Part shown: piece after piece, positions 21,747 through 33,710 of the stretch
How the letters are laid out: every line of letters begins with the position of its first letter
Numbering within the stretch: position 1 is the stretch's first letter
Assembly: GCA_002633025.1 (NCBI GenBank)
Contig: NMRB01001167.1
Location: forward strand, 150,811-214,810
Reading direction: 5' to 3'
DNA: 64,000 bases
From: Notospermus geniculatus
Lineage: Eukaryota; Nemertea; Pilidiophora; Heteronemertea; Lineidae
Translations under genes and position numbers: made by a program
The notes under the pieces: generated by a model
What the model saw: the letters and a program-made list of their open reading frames with translations, nothing else
Database searches by the model: none
Told to the model about the DNA's origin: nothing

Positions 21747-22148
21747 AGCTACGTTTAAAGGCTGATTAATACTCGCTTGCGGACCGTCAAGCGCATGAAA
21801 CTGATCGCGGGTTTCCACGACGTGAATGTGCACACGCAGTGAAATTGATCATAGTCGGCGCAAAATCCGGACGGAGTATGAATCAGCCTTAAAGCTGCTT
21901 TTCTACGAGGCGTTTGCGGGCGCGGAATCGGAGGCGGCGTGGGTGGAAAAAAATCTATCCAACGTATTTCCCTTTAGCTNGGCCCGTTTCCACAGAAGCG
22001 GTAGCGTGAGCGTTTTGACGCTTCGCCCATTGTTTGGAAGCAGAGCGGCGGAAAATAACAAAAGATTTGACGCATCACGCAGCGTGAAACGTGTCTGTGG
22101 AAACGAGCCTTTAATCGGCGTTTTCGTACCGTATATAACTTGTATGTA
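21747..22148. other. Stretch without a supported gene
   Basis: A single N stands at 21980. An open frame spans 21826-22149 on + and another on the opposite strand, but both read through the N and into the adjacent MITE. Confidence 0.35.
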
Positions 22149-22297
22149 GGGAGGTTTCGAAATTAAACGATAAACGTAAACGTTAACGACAACTTTATTT
22201 TTGTACCGAAAATGCAATGCAAAATCTGGTTAATGTGTAGTATGGAAAATAACGTTGTCGTAAAGTTTTGGTTTATCGTTTGATTTCGAAACCTCCC
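22149..22297. mobile_element. GGGAGGTTTCGAAAT MITE, copy 3
   Basis: TA precedes the left end (22147-22148). The ends match copies at 4899 and 5765. The right flank reads CAGTA instead of TA directly, so the duplication has decayed slightly. Confidence 0.8.
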
Positions 22298-24594
22298 CAG
22301 TAACGGAAGCCTAACACTCGCATTGCTTCCAGGCCCAAGCAGTCGCCTAGGCTACTGTTGTTGCATTCTGAATCCGACGGCGAAATGTAGGTGGCGTTTT
22401 ACGCGTTCGAGTTGTTTGAACGTGTACATGTACATGTATATCGTACACCGCAGCATTTCTGCATCGTTGTTTGATGAAACTGGTCCCTGGAATTTGGCCG
22501 TATCTACAGGGTATTGTGCTGTATCTACATGACGTGTACACTTGCAGAGTCATATTCAGCTTTCTTTCAATTGCTTGAATGTTCGACGCCAAAGGGAACT
22601 GACTTGATTGTCTTTATCAATTTGGGAATGCCTCAAGAAGAAATGCAATACATAATTCCTTAATTCATCTTTTGCGCATACCAGCGGCAAAATGATGAAC
22701 GCCGTACTTGATTTCGAACATCAGCTGTCTACTTCCGTTTCTGATTATTCTAGTCGTAGACCCGAGGGTTATGAAATTCTATGCGAGATGGTGGCCGTTC
22801 CATTAAAGTCCTATGTGCACCACAAAAATAAATTCTCACTCTTTTTCAGCTTTGTACAGCATTCAGACATCGAACTGCATTTTTTGGTGTTTGTTTCATG
22901 AAATTAGGCCTATGTAATATAGTAAAGCGAGATATCAAGGATTTTGTCAGTCAAAATCATTGGGCTAAAAACCTTGTGAACGACTTCAACAATGTAAATA
23001 TGCTAATTTATTCGTGACATAATTCTAAATTCATTTGACCCACCCAGAGTACGTTGGATGCATTTTCCTGCATGATAATTGCATTTTGTTGAATTTCCCA
23101 TCACATACATTGCCTAATTTGGTTACTAGGCCGCTCTAATCAGGGAAATGACATGTTCATCATGCAAATTCCCTAGTGTGACATCACTTAATGAGGCAGT
23201 CTTACACCATTCTGATTTTAGCCGAGTCATTCACAGAATCAACCATAACTTTCTAACCGGTTGGAATTTTTTTCACGAAATAAAAAAAAATTCTTTATAA
23301 TTCTGTGCCAAATGATTATACAAGCTGCAAAAAAGGTGCATGTAGGACTTTAAGAACGATCACGGGTGGATAATATACCTTTCAGAGGTGGACATGTAAT
23401 CAACGGTTTGAAGCCTTATGTAGGCGAAAAGTTCAGTTCATGTTATTTTGTCTCCGTGAGGCACACCCATTGCATGTGAAGCTATACAGAGGGAAAATTA
23501 CGTTTTTTTACAAGAGCATATTTAATGGTTTCTGTTGTTGTAGATTGTCAATAATTAACGAGATAAGCTTCAGTGTAACTTTATATATGAAAAACATTCT
23601 TTCCAGACATGTTTGCTTTTCATCCACCGCTCACCATTCTCAACAACAAGCTCATTATTTCGACAAATTCCTCCGTTTGTTGATGTGACATTTAGCTTCC
23701 TCCTCTTCGTGTCCCTCGTGTTATTTGCTTTCATCAGGACCATCCTTATTTCAGGAGAGCATTGTCAAATCGATCCGTCGTTTTTACAGTATCCTTGATA
23801 TTCACCAGTGTGAATAAACAATTAAATTTTCGTGTCACTTGAACTTAAAAATCAGAATGTAAAAAGCTATAAATATTCACCACCGCTTAAAATATCACTC
23901 GATAACCTTGCCCAGGGGAAGTAAAGCGAAAGCCTTTTCAAAACAAAAGGTAAGAAAGAAAGAAAAGCTACGTCAAACTTTTGGACTTCCAGCATCGCTG
24001 AGTTCCAAAAATCAGTAAACCCCAGAATGTTTTCTTCTTCTTTTATTCACGATTACTGACGCGAGAGGCATTGGTAACGAGAATTCACCAACACAACAAA
24101 AATATCTAACAGCCATAATTGTCTAACGACATGTAAAGTAAAAATATCCTAAATTTAAATAGAGTCAATTTTTATAAGGTTAAAGTTACTGAATAATCTG
24201 GGACCTCGATATTCCGATGTCGAGTTCATCGAACAACAAAATCCAATTCCACCATTGAGTATACAATGTACATGTACCATTGTATATGAGGTTTCCATTT
24301 TTAGCCAGAATTCACCAGAAATAGTAATTGTGCTATTGATAGTTGTGGCATTTGATATATCAATTTAATATGAATTCAATATAGTGAATTAGGGCCTGAG
24401 GTTTTATTTTTGTCAAAGGTGTCGCAGTTCATTTGATATTGAAGATGATACCCCAGTTAATTCAATTGTGTCGAAATGTCACGTCGTACATGTAACCGAA
24501 TCGTCTTCCTTTGTATCACCTTCAGCCGAAACATCTGAAATTCGCCCACACACCATGTTTTACTCTTAAAGCGCCACGCTATGCATCCAAAACT
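22298..24594. other. Gene-poor stretch
   Basis: AT-rich DNA with only short frames, none with splice context or domains (22323-22532, 22692-22901, 23440-23688 and others). A small inverted repeat around CATTGAGTATACAATG/CATTGTATATGAGG lies near 24257-24290. Confidence 0.35.
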
Positions 24595-24730
24595 GGGCCC
24601 AGTTTCACAAAGAATCTTAAGTCTAAAGTTTGACTTAAGTCATCATGTGACCAGGTTTCAGCAAATCAGATGGCTTCATTTCAGACTTAAGTTTTTTCTT
24701 AGACTTAAGATTCTTTGTGCAACTGGGCCC
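24595..24730. mobile_element. GGGCCCAGTTTCACAAAG MITE
   Basis: Inverted ends GGGCCCAGTTTCACAAAGAA and TTCTTTGTGCAACTGGGCCC extend into ATCTTAAGTCTAA. The related style of AACTTAAG/CTTAAGT palindrome is seen at 34675-34771. Non-coding. Confidence 0.8.
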
Positions 24731-24936
24731 TGAATTTCGTGACGCCGTCGTAGTGCATCTCATTTACGGTGACCTCGTTCATAGCATTATACACACGGTC
24801 GAAGTACACCATTTACACACAGAGCTAATTCATGGTGGTGAGGTTGATCATGATCTTGTCAATGCATGCTCGACAAGACTGTTCAAATCTATCTATTTGA
24901 ATGATGTAAATTACCAATTAGGTATTCTGTGTGTTC

Positions 24937-25096
24937 TAAAGCTGCCCATACACGATCAATATTATTGCACAATATGAGGATCACAATGGGCAATACTATT
25001 GTCAATCTTTCTTCCAATTATCATGCTAGAAGCACACGACCACCCATTTGGGCCCCATATTGTGCAATAATATTGCGCCGTGTATGGGCGGCTTTA
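24937..25096. mobile_element. TAAAGCTGCCCATACACG MITE
   Basis: Ends TAAAGCTGCCCATACACG and CGTGTATGGGCGGCTTTA are inverted; the arms extend through CAATATTATTGCACAATAT. A diverged, split copy flanks the nested complex at 16689-21746. Confidence 0.8.
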
Positions 25097-25172
25097 CACA
25101 CAAACGAATGAGTTGAAGCATGTGTACCTTACCTGATGAAGGGTTATTCACGCTATAACACCACGTTGAACT

Positions 25173-25471
25173 TGTCAAGTGGTGAAGCTGTGGCTGCCAT
25201 GATATAGTATCAGTCCAGCCTCGGTGTTATCACTGGCTATATACGGCTGGACAGGGGACCAGTCTTATCGAGGTGTAGTCTCGCGCAGCCAGACCCTCGG
25301 TTGGGAGACCGAGGGTCTGGCCACAACGTCTAAAACTTTTGTGATGCTGCTTTGCGCACGACTGCCNTGTCAAGTGGTGAAGCTATGGCTGCCATGATAT
25401 AGTATCAGTCCAGCCTCGGTGTTATCACTGGCTATATACGGCTGGACAGGGGACCAGTCTTATCGAGGTGT
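25173..25471 (+). repeat. 104-bp direct duplication around a single N
   Basis: 25173-25276 and 25368-25471 are nearly identical (one substitution seen). Between them lie 90 bases with a palindrome (CCAGACCCTCGGT/ACCGAGGGTCTGG, 25281-25312) like the inner end of the ATAGTCTCG-ended element at 5125, followed by one N at 25367. The right copy begins immediately after the N. This is best read as two haplotype contigs placed end to end, one with and one without the element end. Confidence 0.65.
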
Positions 25472-25522
25472 GGAGGGAGAAAGAGTCACCTAACGCATAT
25501 ACATGTAGTCGCGCTTTAAAGG

Positions 25523-25667
25523 CGCACTGGAAAAAATATTTTCTTATTTTCTTACTTTTTCTTACTTTCTTGGGAGTGAGACAAGAAAATCACAAGAAAA
25601 ATTACAGATTTTCTTGTCTCACTCCCAAGAAAGTAAGAAAAAATAAGAAAATATTTTTTGCAGTGCG
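25523..25667. mobile_element. Near-perfect hairpin MITE
   Basis: CGCACTGGAAAAAATATTTT on the left pairs with AAAATATTTTTTGCAGTGCG on the right; the arms continue through TTGGGAGTGAGACAAGAAAA with a central AATTACAGA-type loop. Near-symmetry suggests a recent origin. Confidence 0.85.
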
Positions 25668-26258
25668 TTGTTCCAAATGAGATTTTTTGCGCAAGTTGAC
25701 TCTCAAGAGGCAAATCACCATCGTTGGTTTCCTCACGGCTTTCGCTGAGTGATGACACAAATACTGCCCATATTTTTCTGTATGGTTGAGTTTTTCCATC
25801 GAAAGCCAAGTCACATAACAAAATTCTCACACCCTATTAAGTGACATTAACAACTTGTGAATAGCTAATCAGCGTGGAGAGGTATCTTTAGACAATGCCT
25901 ATTGTCTCCAAGCGAATTAAACTTGATATCGACCTGCACCTGAACCTTCTAAACATATCCCGAGGGAAATATCACGATATTTATAGTAACAATGATTGAT
26001 TGTTACTATATACAGACATAGGGAAAGTAATAAATATGATCAATAGCCGATTCGTATCTTCAGCGAATTTCATGTTGCACCAAGTGATGCCGCCTGCCGT
26101 GTAGGTTGATTACCGAAGTCACCACTAGGATCGCATCCAGAATCCACGCCTCCTGGGCGGGTTTCAGTGTGTGTCATTTGTATGATTCATAAAGCCATTC
26201 CATACAGCATTTATTGATGTCATTCTGTCTCTCGACACGCCAAGGAGGGAAACCTCCG

Positions 26259-26347
26259 TGACGTCATTACTGATGCTGCCGCGCTAAATATAGAACCCGC
26301 CGTGTCATCAGCTGAATAAATAGTGGAGCGACTTTACGGGGAGATCA
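26259..26347 (+). promoter_or_regulatory. Kinase core promoter: CRE, TATA-like box, initiator
   Basis: TGACGTCA (26259-26266) is a perfect cyclic-AMP-response palindrome. AATAAATA (26315-26322) lies 30 bases before TCAGTT (26345-26350), whose A at 26347 fits an initiator. The resulting 5' leader would be about 120 bases. CREB-type control is inference. Confidence 0.45.
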
Positions 26348-26466
26348 GTTGCTTTAGCAGAAACCACGACAGTCGCACGAGAGAGGGGAACGTTTTAACC
26401 GTTTATTGTTGACATCGATAGCTTTATTTTCGCGGAACAAATAGACGATTTAGCCACAAATTCGAG

Positions 26467-27513
26467 ATGTCGGTGACATCAAGTGTATTTTCTTCGCCAA
26501 GGAGTAGTACATCCGAAAACCTCCTTCATTTGGAATTAGACGAACATTACGACGTGATAAAGGACTTGGGGAGTGGAACTTACGGAAAAGTGGTTCTCGC
26601 CGAATGCAAGGATACGCGAACCCAAGTTGCTCTGAAACTTATCACGAAATCCGGAACGAAATTTATTGACTTCCAACGTGAGTTTTTCTACTCGTACTAC
26701 TTGTCGCCTCACAGGGCAATCGTGAACACTTTTGACGTTTCTTTTGAAACAACGGACCATTTTGTGTTTGCACAGGAGTACGCACCTCTTGGTGACTTAT
26801 TTGACATTATCACGCCCATGGTTGGAATATCCGAATACATGGCAAAAAACGTTATGAGACAAGTGGTATCAGCGTTGGAATTTATGCACAGCAAAAGTTT
26901 AGTGCACAGAGACATAAAACCCGAAAATATTCTAGTCTTCGAAAAAGACTGTAGCAGAATTAAGATTGTGGACTTTGGCATGACGAGAAAAGTTGGAACA
27001 ATGGTACGAAAAACCAATCAGAGTATTCCGTATTCTCCACCAGAAGTTTGCGAGGCTGTCCGAAATGAGAATTACAGCGTGGAATGCAGTGCTGATGTTT
27101 GGGGTGCTGCAGTGCTCCTATTCTGCATGGTCACCGGTAACTTCCCTTGGGAGAATGCAGGTATCGATGACTCCTATTACTGCGAATTCAGCTTGTGGCA
27201 GCGACGGAAGACGCTCAAGATGCCCTCGCAGTGGCGGCAGTTTACACCAAGACTCATGCGTCTCTTCCGAAAGATGCTTGAGCAAAAACCAGAGAAACGA
27301 TGCGGTATCAGAGAAGTGAACAAATACATGGAAGACATGTGGACAATGCGGAGTAAGACAAGAAGCCGTGCCAGTGACGACGGCTGCACACGAAGTGCAG
27401 ACGATGGACATTTGGAGGCATTAACGGACATGATGAAAAAATACGGCATCGAAACAAAAATTAATAAGCAATTCCGAAAGAAACGTGTGTGCGAGTGGGT
27501 GATGTCAACGTGA
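26467..27513 (+). CDS. SBK-family serine/threonine protein kinase
   Basis: This is a single-exon, 348-residue protein kinase. All core motifs are present: glycine loop LGSGTYGKV (34-42), VALK with Lys57, helix-C Glu72, catalytic HRDIKPEN (147-154, Asp149), DFG (169-171) and the SADVWG helix (208-213). SBK-specific strings are FAQEYAPLGDLFDII (101-115), MTRKVG, IPYSPPEVC (187-195), TGNFPWE (223-229) and PSQWRQFT (253-260). The APE motif reads PPE. The kinase domain spans about 30-290, and a basic tail of about 60 residues replaces the long proline-rich tail of vertebrate SBK1. The domain looks catalytically competent; SH3-binding kinases phosphorylate Ser/Thr substrates that are poorly known. 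The start follows GAG-ATG-T, is the first ATG in the frame and gives an intact N-lobe. No AATAAA is seen within 600 bases downstream. Confidence 0.93.
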   Translation: MSVTSSVFSSPRSSTSENLLHLELDEHYDVIKDLGSGTYGKVVLAECKDTRTQVALKLITKSGTKFIDFQREFFYSYYLSPHRAIVNTFDVSFETTDHFVFAQEYAPLGDLFDIITPMVGISEYMAKNVMRQVVSALEFMHSKSLVHRDIKPENILVFEKDCSRIKIVDFGMTRKVGTMVRKTNQSIPYSPPEVCEAVRNENYSVECSADVWGAAVLLFCMVTGNFPWENAGIDDSYYCEFSLWQRRKTLKMPSQWRQFTPRLMRLFRKMLEQKPEKRCGIREVNKYMEDMWTMRSKTRSRASDDGCTRSADDGHLEALTDMMKKYGIETKINKQFRKKRVCEWVMST

Positions 27514-27864
27514 TACCATGAAAAACTGGACACAACTCACTTACGTATTCCATAGAACGCTTCTTAGATCTCCATGGTTCGCTTTTTTACTGCTGGTGGA
27601 TTCACGCGTCCATTAACTTCACGGTGAATTATATGAACTGTATGTGGGAACTAACTGTTCTGTGTCAACCCTGAGATTCGAATGTGCTTTGCACAGATTG
27701 GTGCTACGCAAGAGGGACGCGATTAGTGAATTTTTGACACTTCAAAATAGTGACAGTTCCTCGCCATTTTTATAGAAATTTGAAAGATGTGCACCTATTT
27801 TTTCGGCTTGTTCTGTAATTCAAAACTTGTTGACGATTGAATTACAATAGACTAAACCGATACC

Positions 27865-28024
27865 GGTGTAACGTTTCTCAGTGAGGCCCGTGAGCCAGTG
27901 TGACAATACAATAGATAGACGGAATAAGCGGCGACTGGACAATGGGCGACACACAGAGAAACAGTGCGTCTGTTGAACAATAAGAACCACACAGAAAAAC
28001 GGCCTCACTGAAAAACGTTACACC
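27865..28024. mobile_element. GGTGTAACGTTTTTCAGTG MITE, copy 2
   Basis: Ends GGTGTAACGTTTCTCAGTGA and TCACTGAAAAACGTTACACC. The interior matches copy 1 at 7340-7513 in reverse orientation. It lies about 350 bases downstream of the kinase stop codon. Confidence 0.85.
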
Positions 28025-28317
28025 TGTATGGCTAATGTTAGTTGCGATTCAAACGAAACAACATTGTAAGATATGTCTTTTTAGCAGGTGTTGATGTCTT
28101 TACCTTTTCCTGCCATTAGTTATTAACACCTGCAAGCATTCGGCTGCTGCCTACTCATCGAATGTTAAAAGTGACTCCTCTCCTTTGGGATCAACATGAT
28201 GACGTCACTGCTACCATCGTTTTAGATGGGTGAAGTGTGTGACTGATTCATCATCCTGCTTATCATGACGCAAGTCTATCACTGTACATGTATCTACATC
28301 TACGTTTACTTCATGTT

Positions 28318-28625
28318 TTCTGAAAGAAATTTCGGTTTCGTGACCAAACCTATCTTCGTAAAAGAAACTGAAGATGCTCTTTTGTCAATGATGATAATAC
28401 GAGCCACTTCTTATTTATTTTCTGAAAGAAATTTCGGTTTCGTGACCAAACCTATATTCGTAAAAAAACTCGCGATGCTCTTTTGTCAATGATGATCACA
28501 CAAGTCACTTTTTATTTCTTTTCTGAAAGAAATTTCGGTTTCGTGACCAAACCTATATCTTTGTGAAAAATAACACAAGATGCTTTTTTGTCAATGATGA
28601 TGATACGAGTCACTTTTTATTATTT
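28318..28625 (+). repeat. Three tandem 101-102 bp units, copy 1
   Basis: Units at 28318, 28420 and 28521 each start TTCTGAAAGAAATTTCGGTT and contain ATGCTCTTTTGTCAATGATG. The first two are 102 bases, so an open frame passes through them; the third is out of frame. The array is repeated in copy 2 of the segmental duplication. Confidence 0.85.
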
Positions 28626-29605
28626 TGTATGTTCAAAGAATGTCATTTCCTGACCTTTTATATGAACATGAACCACGACTTGGAAAACAACTAATGCCAC
28701 TTGTATAAAATGTCTAAAAAAACATTTTTTAATGATTTTCGTATCAATATTGTATTATCATGATACTGATGACGTCAGTTTATTACGTAATGATACATGA
28801 ATCATCAAATTTTAATCTCCTCTTGACGAATGATAAATGGTCAAGCCACACTGGAACTATACCGTACTGAATCATCCTCAATTTTTTTGTATAGGTCAAC
28901 TGTGTAAAGAAGGCTGTGGATGCGATGAACCTAATCCAATTATCTCATTGACAGCATTCTGACGTTTTAAGTCTGGTTTATTATCATCACGACAGCCATT
29001 GATCTCGACCTACTCAATCTTTGATGACATCCCTGTCTCGCTGTCGTTGGATGACGTATGAAATGAAATGTTACTTTCCTTTACACTCCCTTGATTGTCT
29101 CAACGTCCCACTCAGACTCTTTCCAACATAAGATCGGCAATATTCATAATTTTTTGTGCAATTCTCTGATCATCCCGACGATTACGTCAACAGGTCAAAC
29201 CTGCTTACATTTTGCTGAGAGGGTCCTCTGTTGATTTCAATTAAGAGTTTTTACCGGTTATCTTTCAGCGTCCCTTTTTTTACCAATATTGAGTGCTTGA
29301 TAAAATGTAAATTTTGTATGTAAAAAAGCGACTGACATCGAATACACGCCTTTGCTTTTATGCATTAGTAATAGAAGGCTGCAAAACCATTTGGTCACAA
29401 CTGAAATGAATCATACAGGCGTCGTGTATTTCTATTGTTACTCACAGACAATTGATTATTACTACTACAATATTACTAATACATATCGATACCACAGTCA
29501 TATCATTTATATCAGTATAAGCGACTTTAATCATAGCAGATGTACCAAATAATCCATTCTGTGTATCCGCGCCGGCATTTTCCAACTTGTGTAGGATCGA
29601 TTTAC

Positions 29606-29788
29606 CTGAGGACAGTAGGTCGGTGTTACGCCTGCACTTGGTTACCGATCTTTCTGCCACATCTCCTGTCTCTATGGCGTGTTTGCTGTCGTCACAGGGC
29701 GAGCAGCCTCCAGCTACTGAATCTAAGAAAAGAATTCTTATTGATTTATCACGTATAGCACTAGATTTACGTGTACAAGAGGCTGTAC
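29606..29788 (-). CDS. Candidate phase-1 exon in duplication copy 1
   Basis: On the - strand TTTACACAG precedes and GTAAAT follows a 183-base open stretch. Both junctions are phase 1, so the 61-codon exon is symmetric. The translation starts GTASCTRKSS and includes GGCSPCDD and VTKCRRN; no family is recognised. The segment appears identical in copy 2 (37548-37730), while the flanks, including the bases just outside the donor, carry indels. The + strand is also open here (29587-29796), so strand and coding status are uncertain. Confidence 0.25.
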
Positions 29789-30137
29789 CTGTGTAAATGT
29801 CATACCTGGGATTATTAAGGCTGCATCGAGGACAGTGACAAATATGGAATGTTTCATATAGTGTGTCATGGTTTTTATGACGTTTGCAGAGGCAATGGTA
29901 GCAAACAACGATTCTCAGAACTGTTTTCGACATAATTAACATCATTTTTCGTCATTTTCGACAGAAGGCACCCATTGGCATGTCTATATACATGTACATG
30001 AGTGACGTACTCTCGACGGTCCGTGCCCAATTTTCGTCTAAAAACTGACCACCAACCAAAAATTGGCAAGAGTACTACCACTGACTTCTTGTAGTGGAAG
30101 CTAGACATGGAGGTGTTCTCCATGCGTAATCTAATGA

Positions 30138-30187
30138 AATTACAAATTACAAATTACAAATTACAAATTACAAACTACAAATTACAA
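30138..30187 (+). repeat. ATTACAA heptamer microsatellite, copy 1
   Basis: Seven units of ATTACAA with one ACTACAA variant. The counterpart in copy 2 (38071-38134) has additional variant units. Confidence 0.85.
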
Positions 30188-31833
30188 TGAAGTGAAGCTA
30201 TAGAAATGAGCCTTAAACAATTAAGACTTTCAATATTTGTTTCGACTTTCGATGTTACATGTAGCTATCTTTTAACTGCTTACGAATGTAGGCCTACATG
30301 TATGTATGTGTTCATCAGGATGTTGCGTTTCTAGATAGATTTGAGTCGTTTTAGGGACTTGGTCCCTTCCTTTGAACGGGAAACCCAGATTGTTGGCTGT
30401 ACTGTCTTATGTAACACAGCATTTAAGTTCCAGTATGTCATTTTTTTCCAAGCCTAAGTTACGGTACAATAGAAACGTAACTAACTGATGGTGTTTTCTT
30501 TGATGTTATTAATTATCGCGAAACCATCCGAACATTTTCATTATGTCACCATTCCAAAATATAATACGTCCGTTTTATATAAACGTGTATATAAGGATAC
30601 GAGCAATATTTTCAAGCTTATCATCAATAAAATATTATCCATTTGATATATCAGCGTTCGAGTTGTGTATGCTTAGTGTCGATTTTGTAGTAAATGTTGT
30701 GGTGATTGGTAAATTAAGTATGCATGAACCCACCATGTTGCTCTCCAATCAGAAGTTCCCGTTTTGTAGTCAGACTGGGAGTAACTGAAGATGATTCTAA
30801 CTGTATCACTGGACAGCGTTGCTGACTTGGCCATTGCGATTGCGATTCAATCGCGAGGATGGAATGCCCGGCCCTGGTGGTATAGGTGCACCCAACGGCA
30901 TGCAGTAGGGAGAATTTAGAAGCAATCGAACAACACTGCTAAAAAAGTAAAATTGCGACCACAACAAAGTTCTCTTCGCAAAATCAACCACCCGTTGCAT
31001 CAGGATATGGTATCCTCTATTACCATGCCGAATTTCGAGACAAAACAAAGCTTCTAAGTGTGACTTTATTGAGCCGACTTCCAGCACTATTATATAGATC
31101 CCTTGCGATGTGTCATCAATAGGCCTAATCATCTGATATGGATTTGGGCGATGCAGCTGACAGACATGTAGGCCTATACTATCACACACTAGATTTTAAC
31201 AATATGGTGATATCGGCTTTGTTTCTGCGAGCCTCCCCCGCTGTGCGATAAAATACAATTATAAAGGAATGCCCAGTTATCACATGGTCTCATATTGCCG
31301 ATTGAACACACTGGACTTTGGACGAATACAAAGCAGCTCATTCAAATATTGATTTTATGTTTCATCGTGGACAATAAATACCAAGCCTTACTGCCAGATG
31401 CTGCCAGACGATGGTATCGAAATGCTCTACATTCTAGGCTTTTGTGGGAGATTTTTGTCAAGCCTCGGGCTCTTTATGATGACGATGACTCTGGTTTATA
31501 ACGAAATTGGAGGTCTTCGTGTCCTTGAATCATCAATCGAGAAAGATAGAATTCCCCACTCACAAGACGTCGATGAAAGAAGTGATAAGCATTTGGCCAT
31601 CACTTAATTGCCGATATTAGGCCTATGTATGTACAGTCTTGTTAAAAGAACTGTGACAATATATCACTAAAATATCATGAAAATAGGGGCTACATATGTA
31701 TCAATATAAAAAAGCCTCATTTTTCAAAATTCTGCATTTTGAATTTAAAATCAGCGTGATATCATTCACCAGTCAAATCTATGAACTCCTGTGAAGAAAC
31801 ATTTTAAAAATAATTTCTCATTTTCAAGATATA

Positions 31834-32797
31834 CAGGGTGACCCAAAAAAATGAGACCCATGAACATGTTAATAAAAACTTTGATTTTCAGGCTACAGCA
31901 ACCAAACTTCACACATGTTATCTCAACTTAATGCACGGCCTGCACACCAAGTTTCATTAGTCAGGGCTTATCACTTTCCGTTTAATGACATCTTTCCATA
32001 GCCCCTCGGCGCTGGCGGCACACTTGAACACGACGCGCGAAGTTCTCAATGACTCGAACGCACTCCTCCTTTGGAATCTCACGAATCTTCTTTTTGGGGA
32101 TTATTCCTATAGACATTGTCTTTGAGGTAGCCCCATAGGTAGAAATCCGGGGGGTTCAGGTCTGGCGAGTGTGAAGCCCATTCTGGGTCACACCTCCGAC
32201 TGATAAGGCGATCCTGAAAGTGTTCGCGCAGCCAATTCAGCGAGTCATTTGAGGTGTGGGGAGTTGCCCCATCCTGCTGAAACCATTGATCCTCCCTTAT
32301 AAACCCCCTTCGTCGGCCGAATACAGCCCAAAACTTGCAGAGGACCCCTAGGTAACGCTCTGTATTCACAGTGACTGCACGCTCGTTCTCATCCTCAAAC
32401 CAGAATGGCCCGATGATTCCATGTGTTGATATCGCAACCCTCTGTAGGCAGTCCTGGGGTGGGGTAGTGCCCCAGAAGACGTTATTCTTTGAGTTCACAT
32501 ATCCAGACAGAAGGAAATGAGCTTCAAAGATTCGTGAGATTCCAAAGGAGGAGTGCGTTCGAGTCATGAACTTCGCGCGTCGTGTTCAAGTGTGCCGCCA
32601 GCGCCGAGGGGCTCATCTTGAGCACATTATGGAAAGACGTCATTAAACGGAAAGTGATAAGCCCTGGCTAATGAAACTTGGTGTGCAGGCCGTGCATTAA
32701 GTTGAGATAACATGTGTGAAGTTTGGTTGCTGTAGCCTGAAAATTAAAGTTTTTATTAACATGTTCATGGGTCTCATTTTTTTTGGGTCACCCTGAA
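31834..32797. mobile_element. Mariner-type element with 260-base inverted arms
   Basis: It is inserted at TA: left flank ...GATATA, right flank TATCATC. Ends are CAGGGTGACCCAAAAAAA and TTTTTTTTGGGTCACCCTGAA. Left arm 31834-32093 and right arm 32537-32797 are reverse complements. The matching position in duplication copy 2 (near 39752) is empty. The arms reach into DNA adjoining the transposase fragment, so the element looks like a foldback derivative formed by inverted duplication of one end. Confidence 0.88.
32079..32567 (-). pseudogene. Mariner transposase fragment (DD41D-like)
   Basis: The frame carries the C-terminal half of a Tc1/mariner-superfamily transposase: QQDGATPHT (second catalytic Asp, residue 99) and SPDLNPPDFYLWGYLKD (third, Asp141), with 41 residues between them, as in DD41D mariners. 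The first catalytic Asp and the N-terminal DNA-binding region are absent; residues 1-20 come from the inverted arm instead. The fragment ends a few residues after NVYRNNPQKED. It cannot be an active enzyme and must rely on a transposase supplied elsewhere. Confidence 0.88.
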
Positions 32798-33710
32798 TAT
32801 CATCAGGATATCATCAGTTTTTATGAATTCGATATTTTGGAAAATTCGATATTTCCCATATTTTTCCCTCATCAACAGGCACTCATCATGATAACATAAT
32901 ACACGTAGTTCATGCTGATCATTCCGTCATTTTTATTTCAATAGACGGAGAATTTAACGAAAATCAAAATGCCCCCAAAATATAGCATGTTTTTCTGATG
33001 ATATTTTGTATTTCCTGGAAACGACAAGAGATTTTTCGACACTTTCTTCACAGAATTTCTTAGAAATCATCAGGGAATAATATCAAGCTAATTTTGAAAT
33101 GAAAATCGGGGATTCTAAAAATTGTGTTTGTTCTTGATATTTTGAAATTCTAATATTTTCATGATAATTTGCCACAAATCCTAAATTTGGTACATGTATG
33201 TCATCATTTAGGCAACATGTTTGTGTATAAAAATGGCAATCTTGCCCATAAATGACCATAGCATCTCAGCAGAATAGGAAACATCACTGTCTTTTTATTT
33301 TTTAACAAGACTGTACTACCATTGGCTAAAATATGAACCAGTCTTTTTACCTCCTTGGCACAAATGACACAGGAAATGTACAAGATGTTTTCATGTGATG
33401 TCACAGCGGCCATGTTGGAGGTATACAACAAAAGAACAGACTTTCAAAAAATAGAAGTTAATCTCCATAGACCGTGACTGGCGAAAAATTCTTTTGTTTA
33501 TACCAGTCCTCCAACATGGCCACAATGAAAACACTTTAACGTCATTTGAATTTAATGTGTCCTGGGCGTCAGCTGCCGCCTACATCAGTTCAGGGCCAAG
33601 GGCGCCGTAACCTTTTCCACGTTTTTCGTCATCAAAACCGACAATAGGGATTACAGACACCAGTGACTTGGGATTACCATCTTGGGCTTCGGGTTTCCTC
33701 CCTTGACGTC

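Noticed and set aside
28265-28492. Frame with two identical peptide repeats, considered as a repeat protein or CRISPR-like array
   Set aside because: It is the 102-bp tandem read in one frame; the third unit is 101 bases and breaks it. Units are too long and too few for CRISPR.
29442-29945. 167-codon frame as a whole gene in copy 1
   Set aside because: Middle part is frameshifted between copies by indels; only the 183-base exon-like part is kept as a weak candidate.
30806-31189. Frame conserved in length between duplication copies
   Set aside because: The differences between copies change amino acids in nearly every case, which gives no sign of purifying selection.
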